Assembly (NCBI GenBank): GCA_001247695.2
Contig: LGRX02034650.1
Location: forward strand, 1-64,000
Origin: Cymbomonas tetramitiformis
Taxonomy: Eukaryota; Chlorophyta; Pyramimonadophyceae; Pyramimonadales; Pyramimonadaceae
Reading direction: 5' to 3'
DNA: 64,000 bases
Shown in pieces: positions 43,822 to 55,649 of the stretch. How positions within the stretch are numbered: the stretch's first letter is position 1; each line of letters starts with the position of its first letter. The position numbers and the translations under genes were made by a program. Below the pieces are notes generated by a model, which made no database searches, had not been told where the DNA came from, and saw nothing but the letters and a program-made list of their open reading frames with translations.

Positions 43822-46800
43822 ATCAGCCTGAAGATGCCACTGAAGCAAGTGGCCGGATTGAGAGTATCTCAGAAGAAGTCCTTTCCAGTCTGACATTGCA
43901 GTTTCAGCAGATGGACAATCCCACAGAACACATCGCACAGATGCAGTCTCAAACAGCACAGCTGAAATCACAGAAGAAGCTGTTGTTGTATAAAGGGAAA
44001 GTTTATGGACAGAGTACTCACATTTTGGTAGATCCAGGAGCCACATCGTCTTTCATCGACAGACAGTTCGCTGCTCAGCTTGGTATACCTCCCACAGATT
44101 CTTCATCATTTTCAGTGGGATTGGCTGGAGGAAGCCAACTATCATGCACATCCTATCTTCCCAATGCTACATTCACGCTGGGCAAGTATAAGGATTCAGT
44201 AGATCTCTACATCATTGACATGAAACCATTCACTGTCATTCTGGGTCAAGATTGGTTGGAGAGGAGGAATCCACATATTGACTTTCAGACCAAAATCTGA
44301 CGATCACTAGGAAGCATTCATCAGGCTCCAGTATTCGCACAGTATTGTCCAGAGTTGAGCAGACTCCAGACTCAGATGGCCTTCCTGAAATGGAATTGGT
44401 CAGTGCCACCACTATGAGGAAACATCTCCGTCGCATTCGATCCAGTGGTTCGGCCGAAGAAGCCGTAGCATATCTCTTTTTCCTCTCCGAGGTCGATGGT
44501 GAATTGGTCTTTGCAGCATCAGACTCAGACACCACAATGGAAGACCCCGAGGTCACAGCAGCACGTGATCAAGTGAGAGAAGACTTTTCAGACGTTTTCC
44601 AAGAGGATCTTCCAATTGGTCATAGGCCAGAGCGGTTTGAAGGTGGATATCATAGAATCGACATCGAACCTGGACATAAGCCTCCTTCACAGCCAGTACG
44701 CACCATTCCAGCACCCATGATGGAGGAACTCAAACGGCAAATCATCAAATATGTCGAGTTGGGTATCCTTCGTCCATCATCATCGCCATATGGATGCCCA
44801 ATCATTTTCGCTCCTAAGCCAGGGGGATAGTGGAGGATGTGTTGTGATTATCGTGCCCTGAATAACATCACCATCAAGGACACGTATCCACTACCACCAC
44901 ATGACACCCTACTAGAGCAGCTGAAGGGATCAAGATGGTTCAGTAGATTTGATTTTAATCAGTTCTTTCACCAAATCCCCATTCATCCGGATGATATACA
45001 TAAAACTGCTATTCGCACCAGATACGGTTCTTATGAATGGACAGTTATGCCTTTCGGATTGACCAATGCTCCTGCAACAGCACTTCGTGTTGGAAATCGG
45101 GCATTTTTCGACTTCATCGACCAGTTCCTTGTCATATTCATGGACGACACTATCGTATACAGTCCAGATTTTGACAGTCATGTGAAGCATGTTCGACAGT
45201 TCCTCCAACGTTGCAGAGATCACCAGTTTTTCATCAGGCCTTCCAAGGTGGAGTTGTTCGTTAAATCTATAGATTTTATCGGACATCACATATCTGAAGC
45301 AGGCCTATCCATCATCGAAGACAGGATCAGAGCAGTCATGGCAATTCAGCCTCCAGTGTCTTATGGTCCTACCGTTGGAACGCAGCCTCTACGCCGTATG
45401 GCTAAAGATGGCAAGTCATCTCTTCGGTCATTCTTGGGCATGGTTGGTCAATTTAGGAGATTCATACCAAAGTTCTCCAAAGTTGCCGAACCTCTCAATC
45501 GTCTCCTTAAAGATAATGCAGAGTTTGTCTGGGAAACTGAGCAGCAGCAGGCATTTGATAACCTCAAAAGTGCCATCTGTAACGCTCCAGTATTACAACT
45601 TCCAGATCAGAAACTGCCATCTATTTTGGAGGTCGATGGATCAGGCACACACGTTGGCCAAGTATTACTCCAGGATCAAGGAAAAGGTATGAAGCCATGT
45701 GGCTATCACAGCGTTACTCTATCAGATACACAGAGACGTTGGCCTATTCCTGAGATCGAGCTATTTGCCATTGTGGAAGGCTTCCGATTCTTTCGCCACA
45801 TCTTGTTGGGAGCTCCTGAGACTATTGTACGCTCAGATCATCAGCCACTGGTTTATTTCCAGACCAAATCCACACTGAGCCCCAAACAGGCACGGTGGTT
45901 GGATGAGCTCTCTGAATACAACTTCCGTATAGAGCACATTGCTGGCGAGAAGAATAAGGTTGCAGACGCACTCACGCGTATCTCTGCACTTTTTGAACTT
46001 ACTGATTGTCTTCAACACATGGACATCAGTGAAGTCATTCCATCCGCAGATCCTACATTCATTGCTCTTATATCTTCTTCATCAGCTCATCAGCTACACA
46101 ACATCATTATATCCGAATATGATCGTGACACATTTGCACAGACTATTTTGGCTAAGCTGACATCATCGACTTCATCACAGTCAGTCAGCAGCTACAGCTT
46201 CGAGCTCATTCAGGGGTTGATTTATCGTAAGACCATATATGGCAGACAGCTGTACATTCCACCAACAGCTAAAGTCCCCACAGATGACGGTGAGATCACA
46301 CAACTTCGCCACATTCTTCTTCATGAGTGCCACTCAGCCACTATTTCTGGTCATGTAGGCAAAAATCGCATGCTTCATCTTCTGCGTAGCCGGTATTATT
46401 GGCCAGGAATGACAACGGCAGCTATCAAGTACATTCGGGAGTGCCCCGTTTGTCAGCGCCAGAAAACGAGGCGACATAAGCCTTATGGTCAGGCACACAT
46501 ACGATATTCTGTGCCTAAGACAAAATGGCTTGATGTATCTCTTGATTGGATCACTGATCTGCCTATCACCACTAAAGGGCACGACAGTATATTTGTGGTA
46601 ATGTGCCAATTCTCTCATCGTTGTCATCTCATTCCCTTCAGCATGACCTGGACAGCTCAGCATACTGCTTATATATATATGCAGCATATCTTCAAGCTCC
46701 ATGGTCTTCCGAGGAACATCATCTCAGATCGAGACCCCAGATTCACCTCTACATTCTGGCAGACACTGTGGAAATCTACTGGTACGAGATTGTCCATGAC

Positions 46801-47680
46801 GTCATCACACCATCCACAGTCGAATGCTGCCAATGAGAGGAGCCATGCCTTCATTGAGGACATCCTCAGGTATTTTTCAAATTGTTGATTCATGATATGA
46901 TTTCACCATCCTCTGGTTTACAAACTGATTAGTAGCATTTTCATTTTCAGGTGTTGTTGCAATGATACTTCAGCCAATTCGTGGGAGGACAAGTTGCCTC
47001 TGGTGGTGTTTGCAATTAACAATACCGTTTCTGCATCAACTGGTTATTCACCATTTTATCTCGACTCGATGGCGCAACCACTTTCGCCTCATGACCTGGT
47101 TATCACTATCCCGCCAGAAGCTCCTGTTCCAATACAAGAAGCTATTCGAGATCATTTTGACCAGTACTCGGCTATTCATGCCAACGCGGTAGACAACATT
47201 TTCCGAGCAGCAGAAATTAGCCAAGCCAGATTCAATAAGACTCACATGCCTAAGCAGTTCGCAGTCGGGCAGAAAGTTCTTTTACGGACCGAGTTTATTC
47301 AATGGACTGGTTTGACAGAGGCAGGCAGACACTTTAAGCAACCATATATTGGACCGTTCACTATTTCCAAAGTGCTTAGCCATGGACGTGCATACGAGTT
47401 AGATTTCGGAGATCTTGATATCCGTATTCATCCGGTACAGCCTGTTTCCAGATTAGAGCTGTACAATGACTCGATCCAAGCACCTTTGCCTCTGCCACAG
47501 ATGATCACCGAAGAAGGGCAACCACTGTTTGAGATATCACATATACTCTCGGATAAGTTCACTAGAGGTGTCAAGTACTATTTAGTGCGATATGCAGGCT
47601 ACGGCCCTGAACATGACACCTGGGTCAAAGCCATAGAGCTGACCAATGCAGCAGACATTATAGCTGCCTATGAAGGCTAA
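43785..47680 (+). pseudogene. pol: chromovirus Pol: protease, RT, RNase H, integrase, chromodomain
   Basis: Protease ILVDPGATSSFI at about 44024. RT with YRALN, FSRFDFNQFFHQI and catalytic FMDD at 45138-45149. RNase H from about 45620. Integrase with an HH-CC zinc finger (HECH...CPVCQ), core D at LDVSLDWI, D at ISDRDPRF and E after HHPQSNAANE. C-terminal chromodomain YYLVRYAGYGPEHDTWVKA at about 47578-47634. Lesions: the frame slips by one base at about 44300 (protease end to RT linker, consistent with a 1-nt deletion), and an in-frame TAG at 44828-44830 replaces a residue in the normally conserved PKPGG.WRMC stretch. An 81-bp intron interrupts integrase at 46870. The chromodomain would steer integration to marked chromatin. 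Confidence 0.9.
46870..46950 (+). other. 81-bp spliceosomal-type intron in the chromovirus integrase
   Basis: Sequence reads CTCAG|GTATTT ... TTTTCATTTTCAG|GTGTTG. Removing 46870-46950 restores a continuous frame (DILR|CCCNDTSANSWEDKLPLVVFA in two parts) that matches chromovirus integrases, while reading through hits TGA. The same five bases CAGGT stand at both junctions. Confidence 0.85.
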
Positions 47681-48394
47681 ACATTATATTAAGCCTCATG
47701 CCCTTACTTCTTGTAATATATACTAATACATGTCGATCATCTATAACCTTGCTCTTAATGTTTTATCATTATGTTGCATAGAAGCAGGAAATTGATCCTT
47801 CCTTGCTAAAGGTGTAGTGAGCCTTGTACAAGCTCTACAAGCTCTACGGGCTACAAGCTCTTTGCAATAAAACAAGCCCCCGGTGAAATAACTCCGGAAA
47901 CAAACACGGGCTCCCCGTTGCCGCCTATGATCCTCCAAAGTAGCTTAAGGAGGGGAGGAAGGGTTGGGTGCATTATATCAGGCCGAGAATCGTTCGATTA
48001 TAAATCGTTAAATCGTGGGATCATCGTTCGCAAAGCGACGACGGCTAGCGCAAATAATCCGTAACGTACACTTCGGATGCTTTGAATCGTCTAGTACATA
48101 CACGATAACGTATGGATCAATCAGTAATCCAGCGTCAATCTGTATCACGAAAACGCTCTTCATTGAACCTTCAAACGTCACTCTGAAATACGATACGATT
48201 TGCAGAAAGGTGGGCTACATCCTAAGAACTGTAAGGTGAGGGACTAAAGTGGACTCAGTTCCCCCCAATAACCTAAAAACACCATGAGGGACGCCTCAAA
48301 TCGGTGTAAGAAGACTGGTACCAGCAAGAAGCGACAACAACAAAGACATCAAAGACATATACAAAGGTATGCCCGTTGTGAGGTCACAACTCTC

Positions 48395-48409
48395 TTAAGA
48401 GGGAAGATC
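48395..48409 (+). promoter_or_regulatory. polypurine tract of the chromovirus
   Basis: AAGAGGGAAGATC lies directly before the 3' LTR, the expected site for plus-strand priming. Confidence 0.7.
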
Positions 48410-49033
48410 TGTCAGGGTTATGACCGATGACACATGTGTCATACATGTCATACGTGTCATACCTGTCATACATGTCATACCATGTCATGTCATGTCATAT
48501 ATTATTATGACAGTCGGTCATGTCATATATTATTATGACAGTCGACAGTATGGTCGATCATGACTGTACATGTCGAGTCGCGTCATATATTAATATGACA
48601 GTCGTCAGTACGGTCGACGATGACTGTACATGTCGCCAGATGATAATGTCATATCATCAGGCATCCCTGTCATCGAGAGTTCGTATGTCGAACTCAAAGA
48701 TGGCAAAGCAAAGATACATCTTGGAAACAAACCAAGAACCATCTTTAGCTTTCAGCATGCGCAGAACTCGCATGTGCAGCATGAACGAACTAGTCGTTAC
48801 TACCTTGCTGGTCGTTCAACCTACGTCTCGGGTTCACAACCCAATGGCGGTACCATCTAAGATGATGGGTGACGTAGGTATAAAAGTGAGGAAGCGTTGT
48901 GCTTCAGCAGATCCTCTTACAGAGACTGCACTCACAAACCCGCTCATCCGTTCACCTGCATTGCTGTCCAACTTTGCAGTGTTTCTTTTGTATATTGATA
49001 ATATTCACGGCGCTTGTATATACAGCCGTATCA
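48410..49033 (+). repeat. 3' LTR of chromovirus
   Basis: 624 bp, about 98% identical by eye to the 5' LTR; one CATGT unit shorter in the repeat block, plus scattered substitutions. Confidence 0.94.
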
Positions 49034-49038
49034 AAGAT

Positions 49039-49884
49039 ATTCATAGCCGGCAGGGTCACAACAGCAGCGTCACACGGCAGGAGGTGCACGGGAAGATGCA
49101 AACAAGAAATGAGCTTGAAATTGCATCAGAACTCCCCTTTGGGTTAATTTCGAAGTTCGAAGCATCGATCTTAGAAATCCAGCTTTCTAGGCATTGATTG
49201 GCAGTATCTTTTTTATTGTGACAGGCGACTGAAAACTCGAACGATCTTGTAGATCTTTTTTTTAGTTTCCGATTGGCTAGTATTTTGTAATGTGACTCAG
49301 ATTGAAAAGACGATCGACTGCGTTGATGACAGACGATCATCGTAGACATCTTCACCGTTCGCTTCGCCGTTCGCTGACGCGACGGTAAAGATCGCCGTGC
49401 GCTGACGCGCCGGTTACAAAACAGCCTGAGGTAGGATAGACTGTGATGACATGACATGACATTGACATGACATTGACATGACATGACATGACAGCGACAT
49501 CGACAGTCGACACTGATGACACTGTCGCGAGCTATGAAGTATTCTTTTCGCGCACTTCGCGAGGTCGAGAGTCTTCGGCCCGTTGACCATAGCCTAAAAA
49601 GGCGTCAACGGGTCGCCGTACGGTGTCCTTTTTTGCGTCACGTGGCCTAGAGACGTGGAACGGGAGCTACTGCTCGTTGGCCAAGCGCTGTGCGCAAGGC
49701 CAACGAGGATGATTGGTTTGAAATTTGAAAATTCGGACACCGTAGGTGCTCTTAAGAGGCCGGTTCTAAGGCATATATGGGTCACTTTTTTGGTTGCCGA
49801 TATATGCCTTACGCACCATCTTTTAAGATTACCGTACTCGGTGCGCAGGGTTTCAAGCGACATCTCTTCATCTGAGCTGAAGAG
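49039..49884. other. intergenic; TGACA repeats
   Basis: No gene recognised. (TGACA)n-like repeats at 49441-49495 resemble the TGTCAT repeats of the nearby LTR. Confidence 0.4.
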
Positions 49885-50469
49885 ATGGTGCTCGGAAACT
49901 ATCTCGGATATCGGAAACAGAATTATGCAATTAATAAACCAGTCGTTTTTAAGAATAAGACGAAGCGTGGCAAGGGTGGCAAGTTCGTGTCAACGGGTAG
50001 AGTGACTGACGCGTTACCACGAGTTGAAGCATCTTCGCCGCGACTGCTTGAGAATTGGGAAATCTTTCCCCGAAGGACTCGAACAGCACGCTCGCGAGTG
50101 CGTACTTCTCGAGTCCTATCTGGCACTTCTACTAGCGTAGCGACGTCAGAGATTTCGGAACAGACCGATGTTCCTCCCGAACAATTCAATTCCGATCAGA
50201 ACTCACCTCGCTATTCAACTCGTGTTTCGTACAAGGGATCAAGTGACATCAAAGACCGTATGTTTGACTTTCGAACTAAGAAACTGGAAAAAATATGCGG
50301 TGGTGAATTAGACGAACATATTTTGAGATACTTGCAGAAGCCCGAAAGCGCTGGCCTGCTTTCGGCCGTTTCCAGTATCGCATCTGGAAAGGACATCGAA
50401 CAGGACGACATGCCTGTTAATGAGGCCCTCGCACTGTTCCACAACCTCCAGTTATCGAACGAAAAATAG
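49885..50469 (+). CDS. hypothetical 194-aa frame, unknown
   Basis: An open frame with protein-like composition: basic KTKRGKGGK near residue 25, a Ser/Thr/Arg-rich middle and a charged C-terminus with an LDEHILRYLQKPES helix. I recognise no domain. It could be one exon of a gene, part of a decayed mobile element, or chance. No splice partners were found. Confidence 0.3.
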   Translation: MVLGNYLGYRKQNYAINKPVVFKNKTKRGKGGKFVSTGRVTDALPRVEASSPRLLENWEIFPRRTRTARSRVRTSRVLSGTSTSVATSEISEQTDVPPEQFNSDQNSPRYSTRVSYKGSSDIKDRMFDFRTKKLEKICGGELDEHILRYLQKPESAGLLSAVSSIASGKDIEQDDMPVNEALALFHNLQLSNEK

Positions 50470-50597
50470 TCGGTGCTCCGAAAACTTGTGAAAACTCTCC
50501 CAAGTCTCTACAAACTGATCCAGCGCAGCGTGAACACTGACGTCGATCTCACACCGCTCAGGGATGAACTCGGAGTGATATCACTTGAACAAAGAAT

Positions 50598-51175
50598 CCC
50601 CTAAATTTCCCTAAAGTTTCCCTAAAGTTTCCCTAAAGTTTTACTAAAATCTCCTAAATATGACATTATGACACATACTTAAGTATAAACCTTACTGTAT
50701 GTAAACATTGGGTCCTCCTAAAGCTGGGTAAATAGTGATTGGACAAGGTAAATATATATATCCGTATAAATCAAGTTTTAGGGAAATGACATAATATAAA
50801 ACCGCTGTCATATTTAGGAAATCTGAGGCATACTGCTTTGTTATTGGCTAGATATTTAGGAAACCATAGGCACATTGCACTGCTATTGGCTAGATATTTA
50901 GGAAAACCTAATATACTGCTATTTTATTGGTCCAATATTTAGGAAACCATAGGAACGGTGCACTGCTATTGGCTAGATATTTAGGAAAACCTAATATACT
51001 GCAATTTTACTGGTCCAATATTTAGGAAACCATAGGAACGGTGCACTGCTATTGGCTAGATATCTAGGAAACCCTAATTTGCAGCTATTTCATTGGTCCA
51101 ATATTTAGGAAACCATAGGCACGGTGCACTGCTATTGGCTAGATATATAGGAAACCCTAATTTGCAGCTCTGCCA
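50598..51175. repeat. CCCTAAAGTTT repeats and a diverged ~80-bp tandem repeat
   Basis: At 50598-50645 four copies of a 12-bp CCCTAAAGTTTC-like unit. At 50815-51175 the pair of motifs actgctattggctagatatt and ttggtccaatatttaggaaa alternates about four times. The array ends about 170 bp from the end of the transposase gene and may be its subterminal repeat. Confidence 0.75.
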
Positions 51176-51341
51176 TTGGTGCATACTGTATGAGAAAGTC
51201 CTTCACTGGCTCCACACACGTGCTCCTCTACATTTGCTACTAAGGCTATTGGGCAATACTTCAGAGAAGGTTTGCTCAACTTACTGGACGATGTTGGAAG
51301 CTGGCTGCGCTGGGTATGATAAGGTGAATCCGGTGGTCCCA

Positions 51342-54300
51342 TTAGTAACTGCCTGTGCGTATTTGATGATACAGGTGCATGACGTGGTAGTGCTGACTGC
51401 CAGGGCGATCAAGAAACATGGCTTTCGTGAGGATGGCGGCACATGGAACGATGAGCTCTACACCGTTCTGTTTGTCCACCACCGTTACCCCTTGCTTTGC
51501 GTAGTACTCGTCTTCGACTTCTCTGTATGCAACGACCCGTGCTAGGCGACACACCACCCGCTGTGTTGCAGAGTTTCTCACAAGGTAGTATGCAAGAATT
51601 TGTGCGTAAGGGTAGCCTGCTGGCAGACCTAGCTCGCCAAACCCACTGACGGTACCAGAGAGAGACACGTGGTAGGAGATTCGCTTGGTGGTTCGCATGT
51701 ATTGGGAAGAAAACATCACCTCCTTGTCTAGGGACATCCTGAGGTAGACCATGATTTCATAATCCCCAGGCATTACATTCGTGTAAGTTGACACCAGACC
51801 ATCAAGTTGCAGGCGAAGGTTGCATGAAAGAGTTGTGGGAGATAGGTGCCTCCCTGCGCCCAGAAAATAGCAGGGCGCATCCTCATCTTCTGCCGCGGGA
51901 TCCGTTGCATGGCTGACAGCGATCTTGCCAAATAACTTTGCCGCCAAGACATCCAACTTGCGCAAGTTTGGATATCTGTAACAGTAGTCATCTAGGGCAT
52001 CGTCCTCACATATAGAATTCACGAGAGCTTCCACAGGTCGGTTTTTCACGTGCGTATCCTTTGCCACACCCTTTAGACGCTGGATGGCACGCTCCACCCA
52101 CATCTCCATGGCGGCACCAACCTCACCCAAATAGTGTTCTTGCCGAAACAGGTACACCACTGCCAGCCTCAAGTTGTATGTCAGCAGCTTCATTATACCT
52201 GTGTTTTCCAGGATATTTGCGTGCTCCCGGAGGTGTTCGCGTGCTGCGACTCTAGCTGCTTCCACGTCCGCAGTAGTCCACCCAGTGTGCGTGCCCGAAG
52301 CTCGCACATAGTGCAGCACGGCTCGGCGAAGGTGCTGCCAGGCATCCTCCATCGCCATATTCCATTTTGCGAGTTGATCACCGATCACCAATGGGCTGAA
52401 GTAGACGACCCAGTTCAGGACATCCTCCATTGTGTACATGCCTGTCACTCAGGATCAAACTAGGTGCTTTAGTATAAGACATTCTACGCATAGGTCTCCT
52501 AACGCCTCTCATAGCAAGCTCAACAACGGAAACTGCATCAAGAAGTGGCACACGTCCCTGCTCTGCCTACTTCGTACACTCACCGAAATACTGCACTATA
52601 TCGTTGTACTTGCGTATGACGTCGTGCGGAGGTTTCACGAGCTTCGCCCGAGCTTGCATTTCGTCCTGAATCGTCTTAGGCAAAGTTAAGGTTGAGTCGG
52701 GTACCCCTGTCACTTTGCCCATCAGCAGCTTCCAAAATCTCTTCACCACCCCGTATAAGACGCAGTGGCCGAAGGGGACGGCGTAACCATGCATGGGGTC
52801 GAAGTATGGGATTCGCTCGAGCGCGCCACGCCCGTGCCGTCCAGTAGATTGCGGGGATTCCCCTCCATGAATGGTTCTCGAAACCAACGCTGCATGCCCC
52901 TCTTTAGAAAGCATGAGCAGCTGTTCATCGGCATATACCTCAGGTTTTCCCTGCACTGTTGTCATTTGTAGTTTGACCGGCTTGGCATACCCCTTGAAAT
53001 ACATTCCCTTCCCGCCGGGGCCGCTCGTCCCTTCGAAAAGGCTGTACGCATCCGCCCGGTAGCTGCCGACTCCCATGAACTGCCCCATTGTGATCCGCAT
53101 CACCGAATCCGCATGCACCATTCCTAAGAATACTTTCAACGTGTAAGTCCTTTTGAGGAAACTGTCGTACACGTCAAATCCCGTCGCAAGGCGTTGCATA
53201 TCCCTTTCAAATTGCCCCCATATCACAAGAGGGTTCTTCTCCTTCTGCCGAGGGCCGCGTGTGATCCACAGATTCCGATGCCACTTGTCACGTTGCCGAG
53301 CCTGCAAGCATCCAGTTTGGGTTTGCTTACACATACATGCGATGAACATGATTGCTAATGCACTGTTCCACACATGAATCATGGAATCTACTCGCACACA
53401 TGAATCCATCCTGTGGTTCTGTGTGTGTGTGTGTGTGTGTGTGCGTCTCACTGTATTGCCTACATTCAAGCTTTGTCACCCCATAGGCCAACCAACGCGT
53501 CACTGCATCGACATTCTGATTGGGCGTACCGTGATATGCAGATCATCGCACTTAAGCACACCAACGCCCATGGAGTATGACCTGCTCGCAATTAAAACAT
53601 TTCTCACTATATTTACACAAAGGAACAGTGAAATCAGTACACTACAGCAACTGTGCCGGCCGATGTCGCACCCGATGTCAGAGACCCATAATTGGGCGTC
53701 GTCCGCCCCGGGCGAGATTACCATCGAGCGGTGCTCCGCGTACTCCACACCTGGATCCCCCCCCTGCGGAGGAGGATCTTCAGCTGTAAACGATGACGGC
53801 GATAGCAAGGCACCTCCTGTGACGTGATCAATGTGTTTGGCCAGCGCTGCCGTCCAGAAGTCACGTCCAGTGCGGGCATCCCGCCGGGCCCGTAGCTTGC
53901 AGAACTCCGGGTCACGCATCCAACGTCGTATAGTGCGCTCCGGTGCAAAGTAATAATACCAATCCCGTGGACGGATCTCCTCTCCATGCACGGTGCGTAT
54001 CACCTCGAACCGTTTCTCCTTGCACGTACGCAGCGCGCCACCCTCAGAGTCCTTTTCTAGTACGGTGTCACAGGTTTGGTTCTTGTCCCAAGAGCTTGGA
54101 TCCTCGCCTGGGGGATAATGTCGGCACCAATTCACGCATACATGCACCGCGTGGTCCATGTGCGACCTGGTGTTCAAAAACTTCCTCATTCTATACAGAC
54201 TTCGAGGAAGATTGCACTTTCCGGGTCCCCCCATAAGCATGATCATGACCGTCAAAAACCTATCAAATGATGGCCTCGACCAATTCAGCGCCCTTCGCAG

Positions 54301-55319
54301 CTCCATAAAGTAGCAGACCGCCTCACCCACTGTCAAGCAGTCGGCCTCCGTATCCCCCACAAATAAGGGGTCACCGGCCGCCGCGTTGAAGTTAAGCTCC
54401 GTTTTTTCAGGCAGCAATGCCTCCAGCTCCCAGGCGGCATCGCTCCACAGATCTTCTTCCTGGCAGTTGTGTTCTTGGAATATCTACATCCAATGGCAAG
54501 TGAACACCAAATGGTCGTCAGTATCAGGAAGCGAGTAGTCTTAAACTAACAGCGTGGCACATCGATCGGTGGCCATGGGGGCCTGGCAACTACCTGCTGG
54601 AATATACTTGTGACCTCGTCCTCTGGATCCGGGGCGTCCTCAGCTGCATCTAGCAGTTTCTGCACACTTATTCCATGGTCCTCCTCGTCCGACTCCTCCT
54701 CAAGGTTGTCCATTAGACAAATTCGGCCTTTCGCCAGCTCCTCGTCGAAGAAGACCTCCACGTTAGGAGGGAGTCCATGTACTTCACAATCGCTGTTTGC
54801 TGACGGGTTAGCTTCCCCAAAAGCATTGCTGGTAACACCATTCCCCAAAAGCATTGGCTGCAAGATCACACGATACCGATTGTCTATGGTCCCCCCATGT
54901 TCCGTTAGCCAGGATTTAATCACCGCCAGCACTTCTTTTTCGCCAGCCGGTATAGGGCCTCGACATTCTGCAGGTAGTTCACGCACCGCACGCATTGTGC
55001 TTCGTATGCTGGTGTGAGCTTCTTGGCTCCGCTGCACAATCAGCATGAGCTCGTCCTCCGTGAACATCACCGATGCCCAGCACTCCTGTTTTCCTGCGCA
55101 GATGCCACACCTCAACATGGTTCCATGATACATTAGGTACATCCTGGTGCAGAATGCACTCCTGGTCCACCCCGTTGGTGTGCCCCGGCGACCCCTGGTG
55201 CTGATGCAGTAACCGTGGCGTGAGTTTGTGGGCTCCATCGAGCCACGAGCAACGGATGTGACATTCAGGCGACTCTCGAACTGTTTGCCTGTATTTGCAA
55301 TCAATGTGCCCCGCTCCAT
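51342..55319 (-). CDS. DDE-type transposase, CACTA/Tnp2-like or KDZ-like (four exons)
   Basis: Exons join as about 55319-54594, 54484-53722, 53301-52584 and 52441-51342 (stop). Joins IFQQ|IFQEHN (109-bp intron) and QYF|GMYTMED (143-bp intron, donor GTGAGT) are in phase; the second exon's donor (ATG|GTAATC) is less certain. The second exon has the YYYFAPERTIRRWMRDPEF type block seen upstream of the catalytic core in these transposases. The third has VHADSVMRITMGQF, GMYFKGYAKPV and PYFDPMHGYAVPFGHCVLYGVVKRFW. The last exon has a conserved C-terminal helical domain (VLNWVVYFSPLVI). I recognise this arrangement from large algal transposons but cannot settle the superfamily. The product would cut and paste the element's ends; I could not find the terminal repeats. 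Confidence 0.65.
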
Positions 55320-55649
55320 TAGAGCACTGTCAGCACTTACTATTTCACAATTCCAGTTAATATATTAAAAAAAGGCAGGAAGGTCCAAACGTTGTCCTTA
55401 CTATTCACAAACAAAAACTTGAGTCTACAGGTTCCCACTTCTGCTGAAGGCAGGCTCCTTCCCCACGGATTGGTAAGCACTTTGCGGTGTATTCATTCTG
55501 CCCTGGCATAACTATGATTGCCTGCTACTTCTTACGTACAGCAGGCAGCATATGAGGAAGGCACGGCGTCAAGGTGCGTCCAATATAAACTACTGCCAAC
55601 TGTTCACACTGCTCCAGGCCAGACGCCTTCCTTATCTTTCCGCACAGGG

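Larger units (their letters stand above)
38497..49038 (+). mobile_element. complete Ty3/gypsy chromovirus LTR retrotransposon
   Basis: LTRs at 38502-39129 and 48410-49033 (start TGTCAGGG, end GTATCA) with target duplication AAGAT at 38497-38501 and 49034-49038. Element length 10.5 kb. Order: 5' LTR, 3.3-kb leader, gag, protease, RT, RNase H, integrase with intron, chromodomain, polypurine tract, 3' LTR. LTRs differ by roughly a dozen changes, so it is older than the gag-only elements. The coding region carries a frameshift and a nonsense codon, so this copy is probably dead. Confidence 0.95.

Noticed and set aside
44828..44830. Reassigned TAG codon (variant genetic code)
   Set aside because: A single in-frame TAG in one dead retroelement; other genes in the window use TAG as a terminator (SNF2 stop at 5167-5169).
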